A stretch of 38,548 nt of DNA from Holdemanella biformis DSM 3989 (lineage in GTDB: Bacteria; Bacillota_I; Bacilli_A; Erysipelotrichales; Erysipelotrichaceae). Positions 1-7,804 of this stretch are shown here, piece after piece. The notes beneath the pieces are model-generated. The model did not search any database, was not told the DNA's origin, and saw only the letters and a list, made by a program, of their open reading frames with translations. Location: positions 6,016 through 44,563 of the forward strand of contig NZ_DS996851.1 of NCBI RefSeq assembly GCF_000156655.1. The letters are read 5' to 3'. How positions within the stretch are numbered: the first letter of the stretch is position 1; every line of letters starts with the position of its first letter. Made by a program: the position numbers and the translations under genes.

Positions 1-301
1 CCAGTGGTATGGAAAGGTGATCAAGAAAGTAGATACATTCTATGCGAGCAGTCAGACCTGTCATTGTTGCGGATATAAGAATGAAGGAACAAAAGATTTA
101 AATGTAAGGGAATGGACATGCCCAAAATGCCATTCAAATCATGATAGAGATATAAATGCATCCATTAATATATTGATGCAAGGCATATTAGCAAATTAAA
201 AACAAAAACAACCGCAGGAACTGCGGGGATAGCTTGGTAAGAAAGGTTTCGATAGAAATCTGTTCCCAAGAATCTCGTCACTTTAGTGATGAGAGGTTCA
301 A
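1..301 (+). mobile_element. 3' end of an IS200/IS605-family element (tnpB type)
   Basis: The window opens inside an insertion element. It holds the last codons of a TnpB-like gene, then about 100 non-coding bases with strong hairpins: CCGCAG/CTGCGG at 212-226 and CTCGTCAC/GTGATGAG at 274-293. The last hairpin is followed within four bases by TTCAA (297-301). Members of this family end with a subterminal hairpin and a short cleavage site (TCAA in IS608), so the right end is placed at about 301. The left end and any tnpA lie outside the window. Confidence 0.7.
2..199 (+). CDS. tnpB: TnpB (IS605 OrfB) RNA-guided nuclease, C-terminal fragment
   Basis: The reading frame is open from base 2 and the 5' part is outside the window. 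The visible 65 residues are the C-terminus of a TnpB protein: the WYGK segment, a zinc ribbon with CxxC (CHCC) and a second CxxC (CPKC), and the final RuvC-III motif HDRDINAS, whose Asp is the third catalytic carboxylate. TnpB proteins are RNA-guided DNA nucleases encoded by IS200/IS605 elements and use a guide RNA made from the 3' end of the element. Nothing in the visible part is broken, so the gene may be intact upstream. An internal ATG-like start would give an artificially short 60-residue ORF and should not be used. Confidence 0.8.
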   Translation, partial: QWYGKVIKKVDTFYASSQTCHCCGYKNEGTKDLNVREWTCPKCHSNHDRDINASINILMQGILAN

Positions 302-321
302 GAATTGATTTTTATGACTGA
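150..321 (+). ncRNA. candidate omega RNA (reRNA) of the tnpB element
   Basis: In this family the guide RNA overlaps the 3' end of tnpB, runs to the right end and takes its guide from the flanking DNA. Here the post-stop region is densely structured: hairpins at 212-226 and 274-293, and a possible long-range CTTGG/CCAAG pairing around the middle. It stops at TTCAA (297-301). The guide would then be about 302-321, which is host DNA inside the DUF2500-like fragment. The 5' boundary is a guess; the assignment is inferred from architecture. Confidence 0.4.
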
Positions 322-454
322 AGAGGGAATGAAAACTTTTGAAGTTAGTGTATTTGAATGTAATGTTGTAGACGTTGGTATGGAAGGTACTTTAGTTTTT
401 CAGGGATATCAATTGTTATCTTTCGGTGATTGGATAAAGGAATTTAGTTTATGA
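302..454 (+). pseudogene. DUF2500-like protein, C-terminal remnant cut by the IS
   Basis: A frame open from the IS end runs to TGA at 452-454. Its C-terminal part contains VGMEGTLVFQGYQLLSF, which resembles the conserved end of the DUF2500 (YhhM) family, where a GxxGTLxxxGxxxxSF pattern closes the protein. The domain normally needs about 50 more residues plus a membrane anchor, and these are missing. The first ATG (314) has no ribosome-binding site. The simplest reading is a gene interrupted by the element, with only its 3' end remaining on this side. The family assignment rests on pattern memory over about 45 residues. Confidence 0.5.
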
Positions 455-524
455 TTGACGTTTAACATTTAATTGATTTTTTAATATGCGATATGTTATA
501 TAGCTAAAATCTCTATGACTTTAA

Positions 525-710
525 AAGGTTGATTTATCCTTATCTATTTTTATATATTCTAATTATATGAGCGGTTCTATTATTCATAATGGTTTGATAA
601 TGGCATCGGGACAAAATAGTAAATTTAGTACAGGATTCATCGTTAATTGGAATCCAAAAACAGCTTATTCGCACTCGCATACTGCATCTTCAGGATTAAG
701 AACTAGATAA
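525..710 (+). pseudogene. lactococcin-972-type bacteriocin, 5'-truncated remnant
   Basis: The frame is open from 525 to TAA at 708-710 and has no credible start: the ATG at 567 has no SD and would skip conserved residues. The peptide contains YSNY, an IHNG segment and a Ser/Thr/Ala-rich AYSHSHTASSG tail. These fit the YSxY...H...(small residues) layout of lactococcin-972 family bacteriocins, which are secreted precursors of about 90-100 residues. The signal peptide and N-terminal GG/W region are absent; the upstream bases are full of stops. Directly downstream are the two partner genes typical of this family, an immunity-type membrane protein and an ABC ATPase. The context is strong and the sequence match moderate. 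Confidence 0.5.
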
Positions 711-712
711 TC

Positions 713-746
713 AAAAGAGTTCCCTTATCAATAAGAGACTCTTTTT
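713..746 (+). terminator. intrinsic terminator or attenuator after the bacteriocin remnant
   Basis: AAAAGAGT pairs with ACTCTTTT around an inner CTTA/TAAG stem, followed by a T run. It lies between the bacteriocin remnant and the immunity gene, where partial read-through would favour the small precursor transcript over the downstream genes. Confidence 0.65.
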
Positions 747-766
747 AGAAAGTTGAGATTTGAATT

Positions 767-2887
767 ATGAAAAAATTATCATACCTGCTTGTTGCTATTC
801 TAAGTGTATATATTTTTTATTCCGGATTCTCTTCCTTTTCTTCTGATCAGATAAACAGAATGAATTCTTTTGCCACTTCAATTGGACAAACAACTAATAA
901 AAAAGTAACAGGATTAAACCTGCAATTTAATGAAGCTTTAGTTTCAACAATTCATGAATATTGTGAAGAGACAAACAATACAGGAATTATAGAAGTTCAT
1001 GAAAATACTGAAGGGTTTATAACAAAGAATTTAATCTATATTTATTCTGCTGATCCACAGGATTTGAAATCCCTATATATACGGAATGATCAAAAACGAA
1101 TTAATTTTAAAAAGGATTCAAAGAATTATTATTCTACAAATCTAAATGATAAGGATGCATATAATTATATTGATTATTTAAATCGAGGCTATTACGGAGA
1201 TTATAATGACATATATGAATTTCACACTTTAAATGATTTGTTGAATCACACTCCAGGTTCTGAAATTATTACACTTTACTCTATTTCAAATTCAAATAAA
1301 ACTTCTACAAGTCAAATGAAAGATTATTTTAAAGAATTTATCCCTGAAAATAGCCAAGGACAAGGTATCTCAGATGTTGAAATTGTTCCTTACTCTATGC
1401 AAAAAGAAAAATTTTTGAATATGGTTTTTTTGAATGCAATATTAGGAACTGCATTGATTTTCGCTTTTATTTTTCTGAAAGATAGAAAAGAAATAGTAAT
1501 ACGTAAAATGCTAGGTAATTCAACCAAGAAAATTTTTATATCACTATATACAAAACATATCGCAATCTTATATGGTCTATTTCTTTTCTTAGAAATTATT
1601 TTATTCGCATTATTTGTTGGCCCTTATAGACCATGTGCCTCTTTATTCTTATACTATCTAATCAATGAGGGAATTAAGCTACTTATCAGTTTAATTATGA
1701 TAGGAATTATTTTGTTAATTTCAACGATAGCCGTCAAATCAGTGAAGTATATAAAACAAAATGGTACTCAAGAAAATAAAACAGTTCTATCATTGGTCTT
1801 GAAAGGAATTCTGATTTTTGTTTTATTTCCTGTATTCTTAACAAACTGCGCGGATTGGATAGAATCAGTACACTATCTCTACATTTTGAATTTGAATGAA
1901 AGTCAAATGTCGAATAAAATTATAACAAACGGCATATCTGTGTCTTTAAATGAGGACTTATTTTATTCATCTGAACTTGTTAATAAACTGTATTATTATA
2001 TGCAGGAACATAATGGAATATATGAGGATTTCGATATAAACAAACGAATTGACTTCTTAAAAAATCATACGGACAGTGATTTAGAAATACCTGTTTCAAA
2101 TGAAATACCATATATAGTTGTAAATAATAATTATTTAAAAGATTATACGATTCGCGATGAATTCGGAAATCCTTTAGATTTTAATCAGATAGAAGAATCT
2201 ATTTTACTGATACCTGAAAATTATTCATTCAATCAAGATCAGATAAGCTATTATTCAAATTATGAAGATTGTAAGGTAATTCGAATCGAACCAAATCTTA
2301 GGTTTGTAAGACATATGCCTTATGTAGAAAATACGAAAGATTTAGAAAAAATAAATCCAGTAATTTTTATAGACCATAATTGGATGGAAAATGCAAGGGT
2401 TTCAACTGATAATTATTTTATCCCAATCGATACAAAAAAAAGTGTTTCAAATTTTAAAAGATTTTTAATTCAGAACAATATGGACAAAAAAGTAAAATTT
2501 TATTTAAGTGATTCTTATTTTGCACAGGTCAAGAACAAAAAAACATATGAATTGATTTCATTAACTATACTAATCGTTTTAATAAGCATAATTTTATTTG
2601 TTTACCAACTTCAAGCGATTGTCATTTTCTTGTTTGAAAAAAGATACTATTTGTCTATTCAATATCTTTTAGGGAAATCTTTCTACGAAAGATATTCATT
2701 ATATTTAAGTATAAATATATCTCTTTATCTATCGGTGATTATTTTCTATGCATTATATTCTAAAAGAATATTAGAATCTTTTGAAATTGGTTTTTTAATA
2801 CTTGGAATAGATTTGATATTTACCATTTTCACGTTAAAGAAAAAAGAATATGCTGAATGTGTAGATTCATTGAAAGGAGCCAGATAG
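767..2887 (+). CDS. bacteriocin-associated 7-TM integral membrane (putative immunity) protein
   Basis: A 706-residue membrane protein matching the layout of the lactococcin-972-associated 'bact_immun_7tm' family (TIGR01654 as I recall it). It has an N-terminal membrane segment (about 4-22), a large extracellular domain, membrane helices at roughly 216-238, 264-288, 295-326 and 343-366, a second extracellular domain, and helices at about 598-625, 645-667 and 671-692. The repeated 'external domain plus helices' plan resembles a duplicated FtsX/MacB-type permease. Together with the ATPase encoded 2 bases downstream it probably forms an ABC complex for immunity to, or export of, the bacteriocin. 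The ATG at 767 follows a weak GA-rich SD. The gene is complete although its partner bacteriocin is broken. Confidence 0.75.
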   Translation: MKKLSYLLVAILSVYIFYSGFSSFSSDQINRMNSFATSIGQTTNKKVTGLNLQFNEALVSTIHEYCEETNNTGIIEVHENTEGFITKNLIYIYSADPQDLKSLYIRNDQKRINFKKDSKNYYSTNLNDKDAYNYIDYLNRGYYGDYNDIYEFHTLNDLLNHTPGSEIITLYSISNSNKTSTSQMKDYFKEFIPENSQGQGISDVEIVPYSMQKEKFLNMVFLNAILGTALIFAFIFLKDRKEIVIRKMLGNSTKKIFISLYTKHIAILYGLFLFLEIILFALFVGPYRPCASLFLYYLINEGIKLLISLIMIGIILLISTIAVKSVKYIKQNGTQENKTVLSLVLKGILIFVLFPVFLTNCADWIESVHYLYILNLNESQMSNKIITNGISVSLNEDLFYSSELVNKLYYYMQEHNGIYEDFDINKRIDFLKNHTDSDLEIPVSNEIPYIVVNNNYLKDYTIRDEFGNPLDFNQIEESILLIPENYSFNQDQISYYSNYEDCKVIRIEPNLRFVRHMPYVENTKDLEKINPVIFIDHNWMENARVSTDNYFIPIDTKKSVSNFKRFLIQNNMDKKVKFYLSDSYFAQVKNKKTYELISLTILIVLISIILFVYQLQAIVIFLFEKRYYLSIQYLLGKSFYERYSLYLSINISLYLSVIIFYALYSKRILESFEIGFLILGIDLIFTIFTLKKKEYAECVDSLKGAR

Positions 2888-2889
2888 TT

Positions 2890-3534
2890 ATGAAGAAAAT
2901 TGTAGAATTAGATTCGATTCAAAAGAAATTTAAAGAGAAAGTAATCTTTGATTCATTTTCTTGTACCATATATGAAAATGAGTTTGTTGCAATAATTGGA
3001 AAATCCGGGTGTGGTAAATCAACATTGTTAAATATGATTGGCTTATTAGATAGTCCAGATTCAGGAGAAATCATTTTGTTTGGAGAAAAAGGAATTAAGC
3101 CATTTTCAAAGAAAGCCACTTTACTCTTAAAATCAAAAATAGGATATTTGTTCCAGAATTTTGCATTAATCGAAAATAAAACTGTATACGAAAATCTGCA
3201 GATGGCGATAAATGAAAAAAATAATAAGACCGTAAATAAGTACATTGAAGACGCGTTAAAAAAAGTTGGCTTAAATGGATATTCAAAAAAATACATATAT
3301 GAATGTTCTGGGGGAGAACAACAACGTATAGCCCTTGCTAGATTATTAGTTAAGCCATGTGAATTGATTTTAGCTGATGAACCAACCGGATCACTAGATG
3401 AAGAAAATAAACAAATTGTTATAAAACTACTCAAAGAATTTAAAAAAGAAGGATGTACAATTATAATGGTTACACATGATATACAATTAGCTGAAGAATG
3501 TGATCGCGTGATAGATTTGAATGGTCATAGTTAA
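2890..3534 (+). CDS. ABC transporter ATP-binding protein, lactococcin-972 group
   Basis: A 214-residue nucleotide-binding subunit with Walker A GKSGCGKST (37-45), Q-loop Gln89, signature CSGGEQQ (139-145), Walker B LILADEP (159-165) and H-loop His196. The order and spacing fit the MacB/LolD-like ATPases that accompany 7-TM bacteriocin-associated proteins (TIGR03608 group as I recall). The ATG at 2890 is preferred over the upstream ATG at 2857: AGGAG lies at 2875-2879, and the upstream choice would overlap the membrane protein by 31 bases. It should energise the preceding membrane protein. All catalytic motifs are intact. Confidence 0.85.
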   Translation: MKKIVELDSIQKKFKEKVIFDSFSCTIYENEFVAIIGKSGCGKSTLLNMIGLLDSPDSGEIILFGEKGIKPFSKKATLLLKSKIGYLFQNFALIENKTVYENLQMAINEKNNKTVNKYIEDALKKVGLNGYSKKYIYECSGGEQQRIALARLLVKPCELILADEPTGSLDEENKQIVIKLLKEFKKEGCTIIMVTHDIQLAEECDRVIDLNGHS

Positions 3535-3659
3535 AAATGGTAATTCGCAATTAGATACCAGCTGGATTAAAAGTTGTAGGGTTTAAAATACTATGAGTGT
3601 TTTAAGGTTATTGCTTTCTAAAAGCAAAATCCCTATGACTTTTTTTATATATTCATAAT

Positions 3660-3694
3660 AAAAGAGTATCACTTGTTTATGGTGATACTTTTTT
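3660..3694 (+). terminator. intrinsic terminator after the lactococcin-972-like module
   Basis: AAAGAGTATCAC pairs with GGTGATACTTTTTT around a short loop, followed by T. Nearly the same hairpin recurs at 11511-11544 and 22653-22686. Confidence 0.75.
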
Positions 3695-3740
3695 GATTGT
3701 CTGATATGCATTTGTATGGTGTGAAAATGATGAAAAGTGA

Positions 3741-3768
3741 TTGAAAAAGAAGTGAAAATGTTTACAAT
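3741..3768 (+). promoter_or_regulatory. candidate promoter of the 3816 ABC exporter
   Basis: TTGAAA (3741-3746), a 16-bp spacer and TACAAT (3763-3768), 47 bp before the start codon. It lies downstream of the terminator, so the exporter is probably its own transcription unit. Confidence 0.45.
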
Positions 3769-3815
3769 ATTAGATATATAGAAAGATTCACTGAGAATAT
3801 AAAAGAGATTCAATT

Positions 3816-5441
3816 ATGATTAGATATATAAAAAAGAATAAAATATTATTTTGCTTCACGCTGATTATCAATTTATTAACATGTTTAACACCCCTATTTT
3901 TAGCCTATATTATTGAAAATGTTTCTGGCATTTTTTTAAATCAAGATGAGTCTAAAATAATTGTAAGCTTATGGCTGATCATAGCTTTTATGATTTATCA
4001 AGCTTTGTTTTCATATTTGAATTCTAGATATAAAGCAAAATATAGACAGAAATTAAGGGCAGACTTATCCAAAGATATTTATCGTAGTATATTTAATCAA
4101 AATCATAATGAATTTTATGAGAACTCAATCGGATCATATTTATCTTTATTTACAAATGATGTAAAAATGGTTGATGATAATTATTTCTTTCCTTTTCTAT
4201 CAATGATTACTCAATGTGTTGTGTTTTTGTGTATTTGTTTTTATTTAATACATGTAAACTGGATTGTCTTTTTTATGATGGATTTGATTGCTATATTTAC
4301 GATAGCCGTTCCACGTCTGTTTGCGAAGATATTAAAGAAATCATCTAATCAATTATCTGAACAAAGCCAAGAATATAATTCAAAATTAAGAGAGTTATTT
4401 CAATGTTTCGATATTATTCAAGATTATCGTGTTCTACCACATTATATTCATAAAGGTGAAGAGAATATTGATAATTATGAGAATAAATATTTCCACTTTA
4501 ATTTCTTTACTCAGTTAAATACAACATATGCCAATTCCGTAGCGGCAATTGGACAAATGTGTTTTATTTTAGCATTAGCAATATTGAGTTCAAAGGGATA
4601 TTTTAGTGCTATATATTTCATGTCTGTGGTGACACTTTCAAATAATTTTATTGATTGTTTGTATAATATGGCCTCATATTATGGAAATTTTGTGGCCATC
4701 AAAGGAATTAATGATAGATTGATTAGAATGATTGATAAGAAAGAAACCGAGAAAACACTTCTTATTTCAGAAAATCAAAATAAAGTTTGTTTTGAACATG
4801 TGAGTTTCGGATTTCCAAACAAAGAATCTATATTCAAGGATTTTTCTTTCCAATTTGATAAAGGAAAAAAATATGCGATTGTTGGAGACAGTGGATCAGG
4901 AAAGTCGACTTTATTAAAATTGATTTTGGGTTATTATTCAATTCAAAAAGGAAGAATCATTTCATTTGACAAAGAACCGGTAATCATCCGGCAAGAAGAA
5001 CATTTATTTTCAGGAACTATTCGAGAAAATTTGTGCTTAGGAGAGAATTTTTCTGAAGAAGATTTGACAAGTGCAATGGAATTTGCGAATATTTCAGATT
5101 TAGATTTGAATCAATTTGTTTCTGAAGATGCAGGCAATTTATCAGGAGGACAAATCCAAAGAATATCTATCGCAAGGGCAAAACTACATTGTCACAATTT
5201 ATTATTGTGTGATGAGATTACATCAAGTCTTGACAGTATTAATACTGAAAAAATTGAACGTAATATTATAGAATTGACTGATAAAACCATTATTTATGTA
5301 ACGCATAAGATTCATAAGAAAATGCTACAGGAATTTGATGATATATTGGTTTTATCACATGGAAAACTTGTAGAACATGGATCATTTGAAGATTTGCTTA
5401 GCAAGAAGAATTATTTTTACCATTTATTTATGAATCAGTAA
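3816..5441 (+). CDS. ABC exporter, fused membrane and ATPase domains
   Basis: A 541-residue half-transporter of the type that exports peptides, lipids or drugs as a homodimer. The membrane domain has about five to six helices (for example 10-35, 50-68, 130-150, 150-170, 245-262 and 265-285). The nucleotide-binding domain has Walker A GDSGSGKST (357-365), Q-loop Gln393, signature LSGGQ (442-446), Walker B LLLCDE (462-467) and H-loop His497. It has no N-terminal C39 peptidase domain, so it is not a double-glycine leader-processing exporter. Its position between two bacteriocin/lantibiotic-type systems suggests a peptide substrate or self-protection, but the sequence does not show the substrate. 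A start codon lies near 'aaaagagattcaatt', a weak SD. Confidence 0.8.
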   Translation: MIRYIKKNKILFCFTLIINLLTCLTPLFLAYIIENVSGIFLNQDESKIIVSLWLIIAFMIYQALFSYLNSRYKAKYRQKLRADLSKDIYRSIFNQNHNEFYENSIGSYLSLFTNDVKMVDDNYFFPFLSMITQCVVFLCICFYLIHVNWIVFFMMDLIAIFTIAVPRLFAKILKKSSNQLSEQSQEYNSKLRELFQCFDIIQDYRVLPHYIHKGEENIDNYENKYFHFNFFTQLNTTYANSVAAIGQMCFILALAILSSKGYFSAIYFMSVVTLSNNFIDCLYNMASYYGNFVAIKGINDRLIRMIDKKETEKTLLISENQNKVCFEHVSFGFPNKESIFKDFSFQFDKGKKYAIVGDSGSGKSTLLKLILGYYSIQKGRIISFDKEPVIIRQEEHLFSGTIRENLCLGENFSEEDLTSAMEFANISDLDLNQFVSEDAGNLSGGQIQRISIARAKLHCHNLLLCDEITSSLDSINTEKIERNIIELTDKTIIYVTHKIHKKMLQEFDDILVLSHGKLVEHGSFEDLLSKKNYFYHLFMNQ

Positions 5442-5494
5442 TAGATTGAATTATTAATGAATATTCCATGGTGACAGAGACATCCAATCCACGA

Positions 5495-5535
5495 AGGGAG
5501 CCACTTTCAATTTATGAAATGACTCTCTTTTTTAT
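5495..5535 (+). terminator. intrinsic terminator after the 3816 exporter
   Basis: An imperfect hairpin (GGGAG...CTTTCA / TGAAATG...CTC) followed by a T run. It closes the single-gene unit. Confidence 0.6.
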
Positions 5536-5687
5536 TATTCGATTTTTGAATGATCATCTTGAAAAAAATTTACCTTTTGGAATTGTATAAGATGATTTTT
5601 TAATATGATCAAGAATAGTGTCGGTGAGCGGTCTGAGTTTATTTTCATGTAAGATTATTTTGGATATGTTAAATCATAAAAAAGTTA
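5536..5687. other. AT-rich spacer with no gene seen
   Basis: Short frames only, without SD or recognisable motifs. It separates the terminator at 5495-5535 from the repeat-rich regulatory region that starts near 5688. Confidence 0.5.
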
Positions 5688-5730
5688 TTGAATAAATAAA
5701 CTACAGGTGATATATAATATGTAAAAGGTT

Positions 5731-5802
5731 ACAGTAAAATATCACACGCTTACATTGCTATGTAAAATAGTTACAGTTAATCTATAAATATACATAGTTA
5801 CT
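5731..5802 (+). promoter_or_regulatory. four direct repeats at 21-bp steps, LytTR-type binding array
   Basis: Related 9-mers start exactly 21 bp apart: ACAGTAAAA (5731), ACATTGCTA (5752), ACAGTTAAT (5773) and ATAGTTACT (5794). The first three are preceded by TT. LytTR-family regulators such as AgrA bind pairs of ACAGTTA-like 9-mers separated by 12 bp, that is 21 bp start to start on one face of the helix. The window encodes one LytTR regulator (14155-14856). The array lies 48-119 bp before the ABC ATPase gene. Overlapping TTACA/TGTAA inverted repeats (for example TTACAT-TGCT-ATGTAA at 5750-5765) are an alternative reading. Confidence 0.5.
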
Positions 5803-5823
5803 AGTTACTTTGTCGTGTATGAT
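5795..5823 (+). promoter_or_regulatory. possible activator-dependent promoter of the 5850 ABC operon
   Basis: TATGAT (5818-5823) lies 17 bp after TAGTTA (5795-5800), a poor -35 that overlaps the last 21-bp repeat, as expected where an activator replaces -35 contacts. An alternative start upstream of the array uses TTGAAT (5688-5693) with TATATA (5711-5716). Confidence 0.3.
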
Positions 5824-5849
5824 GTGCTGTTACTAAAAAAGAAAGTTGG

Positions 5850-6734
5850 ATGAGAAAGATGAAAAATGTAGTTGAGGTGAAGAATGTAGTTAAGAGTTTC
5901 AAAGATAAAATTGTATTAAATCATGTTTCTTTTAGTATGAAACCTGGTGAAATAGTTGGCTTTGTTGGACAAAACGGTGCAGGGAAAAGCACACTAATGA
6001 AATGTATGTGTAATTTGATAAATATGGATGAAGGAACTATTTCTATTTGCGAAGAAGATGTAGTTAAACAAAGGGAAAAAGCATTATCATATGTATCATG
6101 CATGATTGAAGGTCCTGGATTATTTGAAAATATGACAGGTAAAGAAAATCTGGAATTAATGGCCACTTTAAATCATGCTTCAAAAGAAAAACTGCATGAA
6201 ATGATGGAGTTTACTCAGATTGGTTCTCAGCTGAAAACTAAGGCAGTATCCCAATATTCCATGGGCATGAAACAAAGAACAGGTTTAGCTGTGGCTTTAA
6301 TGAAAGAACCCAAAGTATTGTTACTAGATGAACCAATGAATGGACTGGATGCTACAGGGATTCAAGGCTTACGCGAAGAATTGATACGTTTGGCCAAGGA
6401 AAAGAATGTAGCTTTACTAATTTCAAGTCATCAGTTAGGTGAAATTGAAAAGATGGCAGATCGAATCATAGGTATCCATTTTGGGAAAATCAAAGAGATT
6501 TCCATGGAAGAAAAAGAAAATGTATATGTATTAGAAACGGATAGAAAAATACCAGATCAATCAGACTTGCAAATCATAGAACAAACAGGAAACACCTATA
6601 AATTAGAAGTGAATTCTGTTATGGAAGTACTTTCAAATTTAGAAAAGCAAGGGGTTCAAGTGAAGAATATTACTCAAATACACAAAACATTAGAAGATGT
6701 ATACAATGAGTTTATTCAAGAGGCATCATTATGA
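5850..6734 (+). CDS. LanF/BcrA-like ABC transporter ATPase
   Basis: A 294-residue ATPase with Walker A GQNGAGKST (40-48), signature YSMGMKQR (136-143), Walker B VLLLDE (156-161) and H-loop His194. At the Q-loop position it has Glu (CMIEGPGLF, about 84-92), the 'E-loop' characteristic of lantibiotic-immunity LanF and bacitracin BcrA transporters. It should drive two permeases encoded directly downstream, giving a LanFEG-like complex that removes antimicrobial peptides from the membrane or senses them. A GTG/ATG choice is not critical; ATG 5850 and ATG 5859 are both possible and neither has a strong SD. The C-terminal 90 residues after the H-loop are an accessory domain common in this subfamily. 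Confidence 0.85.
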   Translation: MRKMKNVVEVKNVVKSFKDKIVLNHVSFSMKPGEIVGFVGQNGAGKSTLMKCMCNLINMDEGTISICEEDVVKQREKALSYVSCMIEGPGLFENMTGKENLELMATLNHASKEKLHEMMEFTQIGSQLKTKAVSQYSMGMKQRTGLAVALMKEPKVLLLDEPMNGLDATGIQGLREELIRLAKEKNVALLISSHQLGEIEKMADRIIGIHFGKIKEISMEEKENVYVLETDRKIPDQSDLQIIEQTGNTYKLEVNSVMEVLSNLEKQGVQVKNITQIHKTLEDVYNEFIQEASL

Positions 6735-7804
6735 TGTACGAACTTAAAAAGTTTATCTTTAATAAACGAAATGTCGGTGTATTTGGATTTCTAGTATTCT
6801 TTCTCGTTTGTTTTATTGGTTATAACGTTTATATGGATAAACACTATAATGAATCTCAAATCAAAATCTACCAAAAGGCCTATCGAATTTCTGAAAACAG
6901 AATGGATGAAGCAGGAAGTGAAGAAGAGTCTGAATTTTGGAAAAAGGTGTATCGCAATGCGAGTGGTCTGATCCACTTTTACTACAACAGTGAAAATAAG
7001 ACAGATGAATTTATTGAGTCAAAATTGAGCTGGAATCATTTGATGTTACAGGCAAATAATGAGGGGTATATCATCAATGATTTTGAGAAAAGAGATGTTC
7101 AAACTTTGCAGAATGAAACAAAGCAGTTGAAATATCTAAAGAAGAATCATATTGAAATGTTGAATAGTCCATATGAACCTAATACTTTTAATATATTCAA
7201 TGAAATGTTTAATCAAAAATTGTATTTGGTTGTCATGTTGATCCTATGCATATTATTATGCGATATATTCGGTTTGGAAATGGAAAGCGGATTTTATAAA
7301 AACTTATATGTTTCAAGAATTTCAAAGCAAAAAATACTGTTGAATAAGATAAAGTTTTCATTGTTTGCAGCGGCTTTTTTGATAATAGTGATGCTTTTGA
7401 TTATCGTTCTTTCTGGATTGATTTTTGGAATTGGAAATTGTGATTATCCATACTTTTACTTTAATCAGATGTATACAGTGAAAGAAATTGTTGCGAAAAG
7501 TATTATTCTATTAGGTATAGAAAATATATTTCTGGTAGGTATATCTGCATTGTTATTTACATTCAGTTTAAATAATGGATTTATTGTAGCTGTAAATCTA
7601 ATTCTATATGCACTTTTCTTTGTCTTAGGAAATGTAACAGGCTATTCTAGATTCTTTGTGTATATTCCATTTTTACATATTGATTTTGTGAACCTGATTA
7701 TTCATAAGCAGGTTGTCCTGGCTGCTATTATAAGCTTGATGTATTTTCTGTCTTGTAGTTTGATTTCATTACAATGTTTCAAAAAAAGAGAGTTGGTGAG
7801 ATAA
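6731..7804 (+). CDS. ABC transporter permease, LanE/BcrB-like
   Basis: A 357-residue integral membrane protein whose ATGA start overlaps the ATPase stop, so the two are translationally coupled. One helix near 13-31 is followed by a charged extracytoplasmic stretch of about 125 residues and then five helices (about 165-185, 210-238, 258-280, 285-312 and 328-350). This 'one helix, large outside loop, five helices' plan is that of ABC-2 type permeases. It is larger than typical LanE/LanG subunits (about 250 residues) because of the outer loop. No specific substrate can be read from the sequence. It is probably one half of a heteromeric channel with the next gene. Confidence 0.75.
   Translation: MMYELKKFIFNKRNVGVFGFLVFFLVCFIGYNVYMDKHYNESQIKIYQKAYRISENRMDEAGSEEESEFWKKVYRNASGLIHFYYNSENKTDEFIESKLSWNHLMLQANNEGYIINDFEKRDVQTLQNETKQLKYLKKNHIEMLNSPYEPNTFNIFNEMFNQKLYLVVMLILCILLCDIFGLEMESGFYKNLYVSRISKQKILLNKIKFSLFAAAFLIIVMLLIIVLSGLIFGIGNCDYPYFYFNQMYTVKEIVAKSIILLGIENIFLVGISALLFTFSLNNGFIVAVNLILYALFFVLGNVTGYSRFFVYIPFLHIDFVNLIIHKQVVLAAIISLMYFLSCSLISLQCFKKRELVR

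Noticed and set aside
2919-3434. 171-residue minus-strand ORF inside the ABC ATPase
   Set aside because: Shadow of the ATPase gene, without SD or recognisable motifs.
5468-5590. ATG-started frame (MVTETSNPRRE...) after the 3816 exporter
   Set aside because: It runs straight through the terminator hairpin, has no SD and resembles nothing.
5750-5765. TTACAT-TGCT-ATGTAA as a BlaI/CopY operator
   Set aside because: The half-site spacing does not fit TACAxxTGTA, and the 21-bp direct repeat phase explains the same bases better.
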